Made by a program: the position numbers and the translations under genes. DNA of 64,000 nt from Harmonia axyridis (Eukaryota; Arthropoda; Insecta; Coleoptera; Coccinellidae): positions 35,792,812-35,856,811 of the forward strand of contig NC_059502.1 of the NCBI RefSeq assembly GCF_914767665.1, written 5' to 3'. The notes below the pieces were generated by a model, which was not told the DNA's origin, did not search any database, and was given only the letters and a program-made list of their open reading frames with translations. Below, one piece after another: positions 26,201 to 33,189 of this stretch (positions are counted from its first letter, which is position 1; every line of letters begins with the position of its first letter).

Positions 26201-26258
26201 GGACGAATGGGACCAGAGAATGAGAAGATTTAGACGTAGAGCCAGGAAATGCAACTGA
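9845..26258 (+). CDS. Net: Netrin, 3' half (LE3, linker and NTR domain)
   Basis: Netrins are secreted laminin-related axon-guidance cues that bind DCC/Frazzled and UNC5 receptors. Five exons join in phase: 9845-9994, 10618-10713, 24405-24473, 25273-25465 and 26102-26258. They encode the end of the laminin-EGF region (CDCHPIGASGKTC, CPCKDGVIGITCNRCAKGY), a variable acidic/Gly-rich linker, and the C-terminal NTR/C345C module starting CGKCKAATRRLNLNKYCKRD and ending in a basic tail, FRRRARKCN. All junctions are AG..GT and all five exon phases fit. The laminin N-terminal domain, LE1 and LE2 are not in the window, so the gene is partial at its 5' end. The first exon here needs one base (G of GCT) from an upstream exon. 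Whether this is the NetA or NetB orthologue cannot be settled from this part. Confidence 0.95.
10618..10713 (+). CDS. Net: Netrin exon: linker between LE3 and NTR
   Basis: Acceptor CTTCACAG, donor GTAAGT at 10714. Encodes KIPVVQMMATEEEDDGYGG followed by a Gly/Asn/Glu-rich stretch. KIP directly after the LE3 cysteine is typical of netrins; the rest is low-complexity and diverges quickly between species. Phase 1 on both sides is consistent with the neighbours. Confidence 0.9.
12310..13288 (-). pseudogene. CR1/L2-like LINE fragment (C-terminal)
   Basis: Read on the minus strand, the sequence encodes the end of a non-LTR polymerase: NSPKTKFIAFS (the NxxKTK box), YLGVIVDRFLRWNMQV, VYDALVGSVLRYGITLWGG, and after a stop HTILKIIHKVGRLFNTDRLY and LNIKQIFIYETL. 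RT fingers and palm are missing. The 3' end lies near 12310, where a short ATTCAAATTCAAATTT repeat looks like a LINE tail. Inserted antisense in the netrin intron, 5'-truncated and dead. Confidence 0.8.
13769..13807 (+). ncRNA. Hammerhead-like motif (CTGATGA, hairpin, CGAAACG)
   Basis: CTGATGA is followed by AGAA, a GAACT/AGTTC hairpin with a 6-base loop, and then GAAACGTT. This resembles the hammerhead ribozyme core (CUGANGA, stem II, GAAA), but with four extra bases before stem II. Similar motifs occur at 28131 and, on the minus strand, at 19546. Catalytic activity is not claimed; stems I and III are not convincing by eye. Confidence 0.3.
14238..14282. repeat. TA dinucleotide microsatellite
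   Basis: Run of alternating T and A interrupted once by a C (about 14270). Located inside the long netrin intron. Confidence 0.95.
14918..15340 (+). repeat. Duplicated intronic block, copy 1
   Basis: This block and 15467-15870 share their order of motifs: CTCTATTTCA, ATGAGTTCATTACAG followed by its inverse, TTTTTCGTTTTGTGGTTGTC, TCGTCA, GGAATTTAATGCGTAAT and AACAGTCACACCAACTG. Inside each copy a short inverted repeat (TGAGTTCATTACAG and its complement) surrounds about 18 bp. Probably an element inserted twice or a local duplication. Confidence 0.85.
15378..15451. repeat. Short foldback between the two duplicated blocks
   Basis: GTTGCAGAA..TTCCAACAC and GTGTTGGAA..TTCTGCAAC are inverted around TTACGTTCGAAAACTCGCATTC. 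The foldback separates the two copies of the 400-bp repeat. Confidence 0.7.
15467..15870 (+). repeat. Duplicated intronic block, copy 2
   Basis: Second copy of the 14918-15340 block, same orientation, with many substitutions and a deletion of about 15-20 bp in the middle. No coding frame is shared. Confidence 0.85.
18381..18550. repeat. CpG-rich foldback element
   Basis: Ends GGCGGCCACTCACGA and TCGTGAGTGGCGGGC are inverted, with further inverted pieces inside (AGCGTTC / AAACGCTCG; CAGTCGGGCAG / CTGCCCGACTG). It stands out against the AT-rich intron by its CpG content. It fits a short MITE; no protein is encoded. Confidence 0.75.
19480..19735. repeat. Two tandem units of about 125 bp
   Basis: Both units run from GTTAGTTATAT..GATGATATTGTT through TCCA(G/A)GGAATCTT, a GGTACGTT and CATCTTCAGAA, to AAAAACTAGTA. 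On the minus strand the first unit holds CTGAAGATG, an AAAAT/ATTTT hairpin and CGAAACG, the hammerhead-like motif described for 13769; the second unit keeps a degenerate form of it. Confidence 0.75.
20371..20965. repeat. Long foldback/MITE with about 267-bp inverted arms
   Basis: The arms 20371-20637 and about 20706-20965 are nearly perfect reverse complements, starting ACAGGGTGTTTCCTAAACATG and ending with the complement. The loop is about 68 bp. Both ends are flanked by TA-rich sequence (TAT / ATA), consistent with a TA-type target duplication. No coding capacity. Its transcript would form a very long hairpin. Confidence 0.9.
21706..22071 (-). pseudogene. Non-LTR retrotransposon C-terminal remnant
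   Basis: The minus-strand frame reads EAFEMWAYRRMLKISW, LQYLSHIMRDSKYEFLQFI, GKVVGRRSVGRRRISWL and NLRKWF. This is the conserved tail found after the reverse transcriptase in many arthropod non-LTR elements. The same tail recurs at 30306-30620. The polymerase domain itself is absent, so this is a short 5'-truncated copy inside the netrin intron. Confidence 0.8.
23316..23836. repeat. Foldback element with about 190-bp inverted arms
   Basis: The left arm (about 23316-23506) and right arm (about 23641-23836) are imperfect inverted repeats. The pairs are CATACATGTA / TACATGTATG, TTTCCACAAGTGGC / GCCACTTGTGGAAA and TTGAAATTCCCAATCATTTC / its complement. An ACAGGGTGTTTC end motif precedes the left arm. 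The loop itself contains a smaller TCTCTGCAT/ATGCAGAGA hairpin. Arms have diverged more than those of 20371-20965, so it is older. Confidence 0.85.
24405..24473 (+). CDS. Net: Netrin exon: start of NTR/C345C domain
   Basis: A 69-base exon after a 13.7 kb intron. Acceptor CCTCTTTAG, donor GTGAGT at 24474. Encodes DTCGKCKAATRRLNLNKYC and KRDF, the highly conserved opening of the netrin C345C domain. The frame stays open past the donor for about 110 codons, but that extension is intronic because the next exon joins in phase with the conserved sequence. Confidence 0.95.
25273..25465 (+). CDS. Net: Netrin exon: NTR domain core
   Basis: Acceptor GTTACAG, donor GTAAGT at 25466. Encodes AIMARVLSHIDN, then WVRFMIYVEYIYKK and VPETDLNCKCPKIKDGK, including the conserved CKCP cysteines and the beta-strand pattern of the NTR fold. 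Joins upstream in phase 1 and downstream with two bases left. Confidence 0.95.
25627..25702 (+). repeat. Two copies of a GGAGGGAAAAG hairpin in the last netrin intron
   Basis: ACTTTTCC..CGCCGGAGGGAAAAGT (25627-25652) and ACTTTTCC..CGACGGAGGGAAAAG (25677-25702) each pair ACTTTTCC with GGAAAAGT, with a short CG-rich loop between. They are separated by 24 bp. They lie between the last two netrin exons. Confidence 0.7.
26102..26258 (+). CDS. Net: Netrin last exon: end of NTR domain and stop
   Basis: Acceptor ATTTTCAG. Encodes QYLFLG, a short variable loop, then SIVIEWRDEWDQRMRRF and a basic tail ending KCN before TGA at 26256. The final cysteine closes the NTR domain, and the basic C-terminus is typical of netrins (heparin/matrix binding). 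Confidence 0.95.
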
Positions 26259-27867
26259 ATTTCCCTTTCCTAGTTGAGAATGTTCAGCTTAAAAAAACAA
26301 TCGACGTATTCTGTAAAATCGAATGATGAGCTGACAGTTTTACTGTGATTTATGTATGTCGTATTTCAGTATTCTGAATTTTTGAAATTCCGAGGGAGCT
26401 TCTCAAGTAACCTAACAATGCACTGTACCAAATGCATTTTTATAGTGACTATTGGTTAATCTCCAATTATTTATTAGACAACAGCTGTAACTTCCATGTT
26501 TTATATTATGTAAATATTTTTCGTCTTGAGATAAATGTCTATTAGTGTTTAAATGATTTATTTATTTTACTCAGAAGTGAATGTTGAGTGGTAGAGAACC
26601 GAATAATAGTCATTCATTTGAAAATTTTATTTATTGTGTATTTCTCTACAAAATATATTCTTCTCAACTACTTCATCAGATTATGAAAATTGAAAACATT
26701 TTTTGATCGTACAAAATCGAATAATTTCGATAGTTTAATTCAGATTACTAAATTATGTATTTTCTATTCTTGCCGTAAATATATATCTAACAATTAATAA
26801 TGCACAAATTTAGCCATTCACGTAATGTTTACAATAACTTCATAATAAAAATCTCATTGAAAATTACTCACTTCTATTACTTTTGAAAAATGGTCCCCAA
26901 AGTTCTGATATAATTTCTCATGTACTTAATGATTTTTCCCTTTCCATACTCCAGTAATGTACTTTAGACATGAGTTGTTGAAATGGATGACTATTCTGAA
27001 TTTCTGTGAGTGGTAAAGACTGAATGGGAAGAAATTAGGATAAGATTGTACAGTATTAAAAAGGCAGCATGGATAAGATAGCAATTATATAGATACAACT
27101 CCTAGAATGTTATAACCTATTCGAAATTTCAAATCTTATTATTGTCGTAGGTATACATAATTATAAGGCATATACCTAGTTCCTAGCGGATAACATTCAA
27201 TAATATCTTCATGTTCTAGAAATATTTATACTCAATTGTAGACTTTAGACTAGGTATTTCGATGTTGTTAACATATCAAATTTTAACGTGTTCCAGCAAT
27301 ACTGTAACATAACCTGCTGCATGATGTCATGATGTTCGAACTATAATCTATTCCTGCCATTATTTTCAATCAGTTTCTCGAATTCATCCAGAAATGTGAC
27401 GTGAAATATTATGATTCAGAAATTTCAAGTACCCATACCTACTTTCATTGATCAAATACGTAACAATTTGCCTATACCCTTTCAAACTATAACTCACTCT
27501 ACTTACTATTTACGTCACATTCCTGAAAAATTCTTGCACAAATAATTTTTGTTAGTCTGTTTTGAGATACCTCAACTTTTTGGAATAATTCGAGTCATAT
27601 GGATCAATTTGAAGTTATGAATTGTAAATTAATTGTGTACCTTCCATTCAATAAAGATTACAATACCTACACAATTTATCCTATTTGAATACAGTCATTT
27701 CTTTTGCTTTCCTTGTGTATGCTCCACAAAGTGATTAATTTACGTGCAGGTAAGATATATCTGCATTTCCAAATATTCTATAGTCACAATATTGCTTCAG
27801 TCAACCTTAGCTCTTTTAATACAGTAATCTTTTCTAAGAATAGAATCATAATTATCGAAATATCGTT
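26259..27867. other. Netrin 3' UTR and intergenic sequence
   Basis: AT-rich, with no further exon, repeat with two recognisable ends, or RNA gene that I can support. Confidence 0.5.
26844..26849 (+). promoter_or_regulatory. Candidate netrin poly(A) signal
   Basis: AATAAA about 590 bp past the netrin stop codon, the first canonical hexamer I noted downstream. Another lies near 27650. Choice between them is not possible from sequence alone. Confidence 0.35.
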
Positions 27868-28049
27868 GGGAAATACTGATTTAAAACAATGGACTGAAAT
27901 CTGATAGGTCGGCATAAATTTGTGCTTGGGAGAAGGCCAGTGGAATTTACCAATATTGTACCAATATTCAAGGGAGGAAATGACTAATAATAACAAATTA
28001 TAGACCAATCACTTTAATAACCCATTTGACAAAAATAATAGAGAATGTT

Positions 28050-28216
28050 TTGCTGAGAGTATATTTTTAGTTAGTTCATATTCAAGATCTCATGCTACCC
28101 ATTACTAATTTAAGTAAAATTGTTTTTAGCCTGAGGAAGGGAATAAATTTCCCGAAACGTTGCTGCTGAATAAATTATACATAAATAGTTCCTTGTGACT
28201 GATACCTTCACCTATT
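28050..28216 (+). mobile_element. Small SINE-like insertion within LINE fragment B
   Basis: Absent from the inverted LINE copy at 38690-39590. It is flanked by 28035-28049 and 28217-28231, two copies of ATAATAGAGAA(T/G)GTT that differ at one base, which fits a target-site duplication. Inside, CTGAGGA, a GGGAA/TTCCC hairpin and CGAAACGTT (28131-28162) form a hammerhead-like motif. No open frame. A short non-autonomous retroelement is the simplest reading. Confidence 0.65.
28129..28165 (+). ncRNA. Hammerhead-like motif (CTGAGGA, hairpin, CGAAACG)
   Basis: CTGAGGA is followed by one A, the stem GGGAA/TTCCC with a short loop, and GAAACGTTGC. It is the closest of the three to a hammerhead core, but has one extra base between CUGANGA and stem II. 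Carried by the small insertion at 28050-28216. Confidence 0.35.
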
Positions 28217-29276
28217 ATAATAGAGAAGGTTCTCAAGAAGAATTATCAGCTTACATCACTAAGTACAATGTTTGTTCTGATAAATAGTTTCGCTTCAGGA
28301 AGGGGGTGTCCACGAAGGATGCCTTGCTGTCTCTGACTTCGATGGTGTCCACGGTATTGGATGAGGGCAAGCCTAGTCTCTATATATGAAGGCATTTGAC
28401 ATCATAAGCCATGTTTTGCAGACCTTAGTAGATATCGGTATTTTAAGTAATCCGCTCAGCTTCTTCAGAAGTTTCCTGACATGTAGATCTCAGTCTGTGA
28501 ATGTGGACTCCTTAATGAGCGTACTGAGGGGATTGGAGGTCAGGATTCCACAAGAAACAGTTTTGGGGCCGATCCTATTCAGTATAATGAATGGTATATT
28601 CGGTGTTAGATGTGAAGGAGATATTCTAGTATTTGTGGACGACACATCAGTTTTTCGAAAAGCAGATTCTTGGGAAGTGCTCAAGATCATTGAAGAGACC
28701 GGTTTCTCTAAACAAAAAAATTGGATTGAATATAAATTACTCTCGGTCAACTCAAAAAAAAAATACCTGCCTTTTAGGTGCTCTATATTCAATACACCAT
28801 CATTTAGTTATATTTGGGTTGTCAAAATGAAGGAACAGTGTACCATACTGCCTCAGTAAAAGATGAAAAACTTGGGAGTGATTATGCATTTTAATTTAAA
28901 ATGTAATGAGTACATACAATTTGTTTGTAAAAGGTTATGAACCATTTCACATAGATTCAAATAGATTTTTTCAATGGAGGGAAATCCATATTATGGACAC
29001 AAACAAATCTCGACAAGTATGAAACACCTGTTGGATAGTGTGAGGCTCCACATAAGGGCATTCTCAGTTCTCACTAAATCCTCCAATACACCTACGCCGA
29101 ACTCGAAGAAAACGGTTCCAAGGATGTCAACCTACATCTTACGCATTCAGCCTCAGTGTGTCCGGCTCACAAAGGGTTTGATATTCTATGGCGGAATGTC
29201 TAGAATTGTGATACACTGTCCTACCCTAATGGAGTATGGGATAGGGCAGAAGCATTTCGTTTCTCGTGGTTGGTAA

Positions 29277-30185
29277 CCTAAAAAGCCTGAAGCATCCACC
29301 TACCTACGAGTTCCCTCGTTCCGTTGTTTCCTCATTGCTCTAATTACGTAACTTGAGCCTGAGGTAGTTCCTCGCGGAGACTTGGTCTGCAAATCTCCTC
29401 CCTTAGACCTTATCACCACGAGGAGACGCCTCTTACCCTGGTCTCGACCCAAGTGTTTTGCGAACTAGCACGACTAACGCAAGTCCTGACAGCATGGGTT
29501 TCACCTTACTTCATGCCGGGAAGTTATAAGAGGAGAGTTTTTTGAAAGAGTTTTTAGTGATTTTGCCCGTGAACAGTGGTGTTAAGCAGAGTGCTAACAT
29601 ACTTTTTGTTAACCTCGTTTCCTAAGATTCGAGGGCATAAAAGTCCAGGCGCGGATCCAGGCTCCACTTTTGGGGGAGAAAACTTTTAGATACTCAAAAT
29701 ACTGAGAATGTGGGCCCCAGACACTTCCGCCATTTTGGGACGTCATTTTTTCTACCGTTCATTATCATTCATTATCATTATCATTTTCACAAAATGTATT
29801 GAAGGTGAAATTTTTGCTTATCTTGTAATTATTTGAGCCTTAGTATGTCAAATTCTAGGAGGGCCGGCAAAATTTAAGAGGTATCCGGGCCATTTGGGGG
29901 GGGGGGGGGGAACGTTTCCCCAGTTCCCCCCGGCTTCTTGTGTGGCATTCTGCTAGACCTGTTAAAAATTTCCACCTACCTTTATCTATATGGTCGCTTA
30001 TGCGCCTCTACATTCTCCTTGGTGGACGTAGCTGACTGGCGAGCTGGCTGACCTGTTTCTCTTCTCTTGTTGCTCGTTCTGCTAGAACCTGTCCCTTGGA
30101 GTGGTAGATATTTGAGGATATTTTTAGGAGTGGGCGAGGTATAGGCAGGAGTATGGTGTTTGGGGAAACATGGGATTTTTGAGGT
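29277..30185. other. GC-richer repeat-like stretch with poly-G
   Basis: No gene recognised. A poly-G run lies at about 29898-29911, and the segment at 29290-29500 is G+C-rich with many CpG and CCTC blocks. It may be untranslated sequence of retroelements, but I see no end motifs. Confidence 0.35.
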
Positions 30186-30305
30186 ATGGGAAATGTAGCA
30201 GGCTGGGATAAGCCACGCAGCCTTTTCTATTCAGTCTCAATTTCACTGTCTACTTTACAGCAGGCAGTTACTACAAGCCCTTGTCTTCTTCTTGCAGTGC
30301 ATCTC

Positions 30306-30839
30306 CTATCGGAGGTTAGCTATCATCACAGCAATCCGGACCCTGTTGACTGCAGCCCTGAACAATTGAACACTACTACAGTTAAACCAGTCCCTCAGGT
30401 TCTTAAGCCAGGACATACGGGGTCTACCAATGTTCCTTCGTCCACTGATTTTTCCCTGGACTATCAGTTGGAGAAGTGTGTACTTTCTGCCTCTCATTAT
30501 ATGGCCCAGGTACAGAAGTTTTCGCTTTTTGATGGTGTTAACTATTTCGCAGTCCTTCTGCATCCGGTTTAGGACTTCGGCAAGCCCTTGTACCATGCCA
30601 TAATGCTGACATCTGGGTAGAGATTCAAATACCTGTTCATCAGTTGAAGATCCTTTATGATGCTCTAGTCTAGAGGCGTTATAGTATAGTGTGTTGTGAG
30701 AATGATTTGAAGACATATTCGAAAACTTGAAATTAAACAAAAAAGATTCTTGAAGACAATTCTCTAAAAATATCCGAGGTATCCATCGGAGGTGCATGTT
30801 TTCGATGTCCGCCAACTGTATTGCTTCGTATAATTCCAT
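30306..30839 (-). pseudogene. Non-LTR retrotransposon C-terminal remnant
   Basis: The minus-strand frame ends with LLYLGHIMRGRKYTLLQLIV, QGKISGRRNIGRPRMSWLKN and LRDWF, the same C-terminal module as at 21706-22071. The conserved part covers about 30306-30560. The upstream part of the frame (to 30839) shows no domain I recognise and may be unrelated sequence. No polymerase motifs; a 5'-truncated LINE remnant. Confidence 0.75.
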
Positions 30840-31250
30840 GAAACACCTCTGTGGCGGAAAGAATTCTTCCTTGCCTGCTTACTCCTACGAAACTCGAGGG
30901 AGACATCATTTCATCTTGCAAGGGTGCCAAAATGTGTTGGGCAACGATCATTTTCTAGGTCCTCCTGGAAATTCTACCTACAATTTAATCCCTCAGGAGA
31001 TTCAGTGCGTCACTAGTTAATCGCGGTTTAGAAATAGGTTGGTCATTATGACCAAGTGACAGCAAAGTGTTTGCTAATCTGGATGAAAAGCGGTTTTAAA
31101 GCGAGTACTATTTTTGCGTTTTTTTTATCTCTTGTCTTGACCAGAAGTAGTATATAGAACACATTTTGATGAGATTTGGAATGGTAGACTCAAAACCAAT
31201 AAATACCCCACTGAAAGAAAATTGTAAATTGAAAACGGCTGATTTGCTGC

Positions 31251-31455
31251 TTTGATGTATCTATAAATTTGCACTAGCCCTGATATATCATTCGCTACAA
31301 TTTTTTGAGTCAATTTAATAATTGCCACAAAAAAAAAACTGGGGCAATACTTGGTGATTGGTGCTTTGATGTATCTATCAATTTGCACTCGCCCTGATCA
31401 TTTGCTTCAATTTTTTGAGTCAAATCAATAATTGCCACAAAAAAGAGCACTGGGA
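31251..31455. repeat. Two tandem copies of about 85-120 bp
   Basis: GCTTTGATGTATCTAT.AATTTGCACT.GCCCTGAT..CAATTTTTTGAGTCAA and TAATAATTGCCACAAAAAA occur at 31251-31337 and again at 31371-31455. Small indels separate the copies. No coding content. Confidence 0.85.
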
Positions 31456-31600
31456 CGCAGCCAAAAAGAGTTTTGAGGTATCTTAAAGGATGTATGGACT
31501 ATTTATCTATGTTTTCAAAAGACGGAAAAATGTATTCAAGGATTTGTTGATGACGATTGGGGGTGGATGTATCGAGGATCGTCGATCGTACACAAGTTAT

Positions 31601-32413
31601 TGCAACGATTTTGCACGCTTCATTCCATGTTACGCTACTGGAATTTTTGAAGACGCGGTAATTTGTCAATTAATCGTTTCATATCGTGTACTTTCGGTCG
31701 GAACGCAGATGCGCGTTTCTGGAGAGAATTTTCTGAAAGATTTTCAATGATGATTGAGACTCCAGCAAGAATAAGTACCTCAGATTTAGATTTCAGTCAT
31801 TATTAATTTAATTTGAGACTCGGAATCTTATTTATCGGCGAGAATTGTGTCGGGATTCTCGCACCTCCCGTGGGATTAGAACGAAGAAAACCTCCCGTGG
31901 GATTAGAACGAAGAAACCTCCCGTGGGATTAGAACGAAGAAACCTCCCGTGGGATTAGAACGAAGAAACCTCCCGTGGGATTAGAACAGGAACCTTTCTT
32001 GGGATTGAAAAATATCAAGAACTACTTCCTTGAGATACAGAATTTGGGATAGTACGTATGTTAGACCACTTTACTCTCTGAATCTGAAAGAATTCCTGCG
32101 AAATACCTGGCTTTATCACACCAACTTCGTTGAATGAGGACTGGAGTACTATAGCTTCCTGATAAGAATTGGTGTTCAGAAGGCTGAAGATAATATACAG
32201 AAGAGGTTCCATCCTAGTGGCAGAGTGGCTCATTTAAAATCGTTTTAAGTTAAGTTTCTATTTTATTATTTGTTTGGAGTGAAAAGGATCGATCATTGTA
32301 TATTTTGATTTTATTAAATTTGTAAAAACCTGGGTAGGAGTTTTGTTGCCAAATAAGCCAAACCACCCCTAGAAATTAGTCCTTAGAGTCTCATGGGCAA
32401 TTGTAACGTTACA
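31601..32413 (+). repeat. Left long terminal repeat (813 bp)
   Basis: TG..CA ends. Contains five near-identical 26-bp tandem units beginning CCTCCCGTGGGATTAGAACG (31863-31990). No difference from the right LTR was seen in the compared stretches, which indicates a recent insertion or recent sequence homogenisation. Confidence 0.92.
31863..31990 (+). repeat. Five 26-bp tandem repeats inside the LTR
   Basis: Units CCTCCCGTGGGATTAGAACG plus AAGAAA, head to tail; the first is 27 bp and the last is truncated. The identical array is in the right LTR (37973-38100). It may act as an enhancer-like U3 array; that role is inference. Confidence 0.9.
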
Positions 32414-32415
32414 CA

Positions 32416-32433
32416 TTTGGCGCAACAACGTGA
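32416..32433 (+). other. Candidate primer-binding site
   Basis: TTTGGCGCAACAACGTGA starts three bases after the left LTR. TGGCG followed by a C/A-rich stretch at this place is the usual look of a tRNA 3'-end complement. The matching tRNA was not determined. Confidence 0.6.
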
Positions 32434-32885
32434 GGCCCGAAAATTTTGGCAACTGCTCCTATCATTTCGACCTTTTCAGTTCTAAAGTAATAATTTATCT
32501 TTGTTTAACTTTTTCTCTTCCTTTTGTCTCGTCTTTGATATTTTTCGTTGGTATCAGATGGACCACACGTGTCGTGATATATTTTTTCGTAGCTGTACAT
32601 TTACATATAATTGTTTTTCTTGTTTATTTTGTCTGATAAAATGAATAATCCAGATTTCTTGAACGGGACTGACCTTGGCAATTCCCATGTCAAATACATA
32701 AAGCTAGATCTGACCCGTGGTTATGTTTCTACCGATTTTGACAAAACTGATGACGATGATGAATAATTCCTTTTTGCCTTTAACCTTTACTTCCTAAATT
32801 TGCTCCAGATGCACAGATTATATGTTTTTCTTTTTAGATTTATTATTTATTTATTTCATTTATTTTTTGACAATTATTATCGTTT

Positions 32886-33060
32886 ATCGTTGTAGCATGG
32901 CTACTATTATCGTATCTTTGTAGCGTGGCTACTATTATCGTATTTTTGTAGCGTGGCTACTATTATCGTATCTTTGTAGCATAGCTACTATTATCGCTTA
33001 TCGTTGTACCACTATTAGTTTATGGTGGCTACTATTTATCTTATCGTTGTAGTATGGATA
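32886..33060 (+). repeat. 28-bp tandem repeat array in LTR-element interior
   Basis: Several units of about 28 bp based on GTAGC(A/G)TGGCTACTATTATCG, decaying toward the right end. TTATCGTTATCG motifs near 36510, on the other side of the RTE insert, may be the continuation of the same interior. Confidence 0.85.
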
Positions 33061-33189
33061 CTACATATATTTACCTTTGAAGTTGTTGTTAATCTGACTG
33101 AAGTGTCTTTTAGATATGCAGAGCAAATTAATTTTGGCGTAACTGAGAGTATACTTTGGAGAATTTTATTATTTTGGGTCTGTAACGAT

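Larger units (their letters stand above)
27868..29276 (+). pseudogene. LINE fragment B, copy 1 (RT fingers to C-terminus), interrupted
   Basis: Encodes broken pieces of a jockey/CR1-like reverse transcriptase. LTKIIENVLL is followed by an insertion, then the SYITK-like region, KAFDIISHVLQTLVDIGIL, PQETVLGPILF and FVDDTSVF (catalytic box with Ala to Val), ending in a decayed tail to about 29276. The same sequence lies inverted at 38690-39590. A block of about 165 bp (28050-28216) interrupts it and is absent from the other copy. Frameshifts and stops make it non-functional. Confidence 0.8.

Noticed and set aside
31863..31990. Regular 26-bp repeats looking like a CRISPR-type array
   Set aside because: Units are head to tail without spacers, the same array is in both LTRs, and the window is eukaryotic.
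32015..32233. Identical 72-codon frames at 32015-32233 and 38124-38342 as a gene pair
   Set aside because: Both lie at the same place in the two LTRs; identity comes from the LTRs, and no domain is present.
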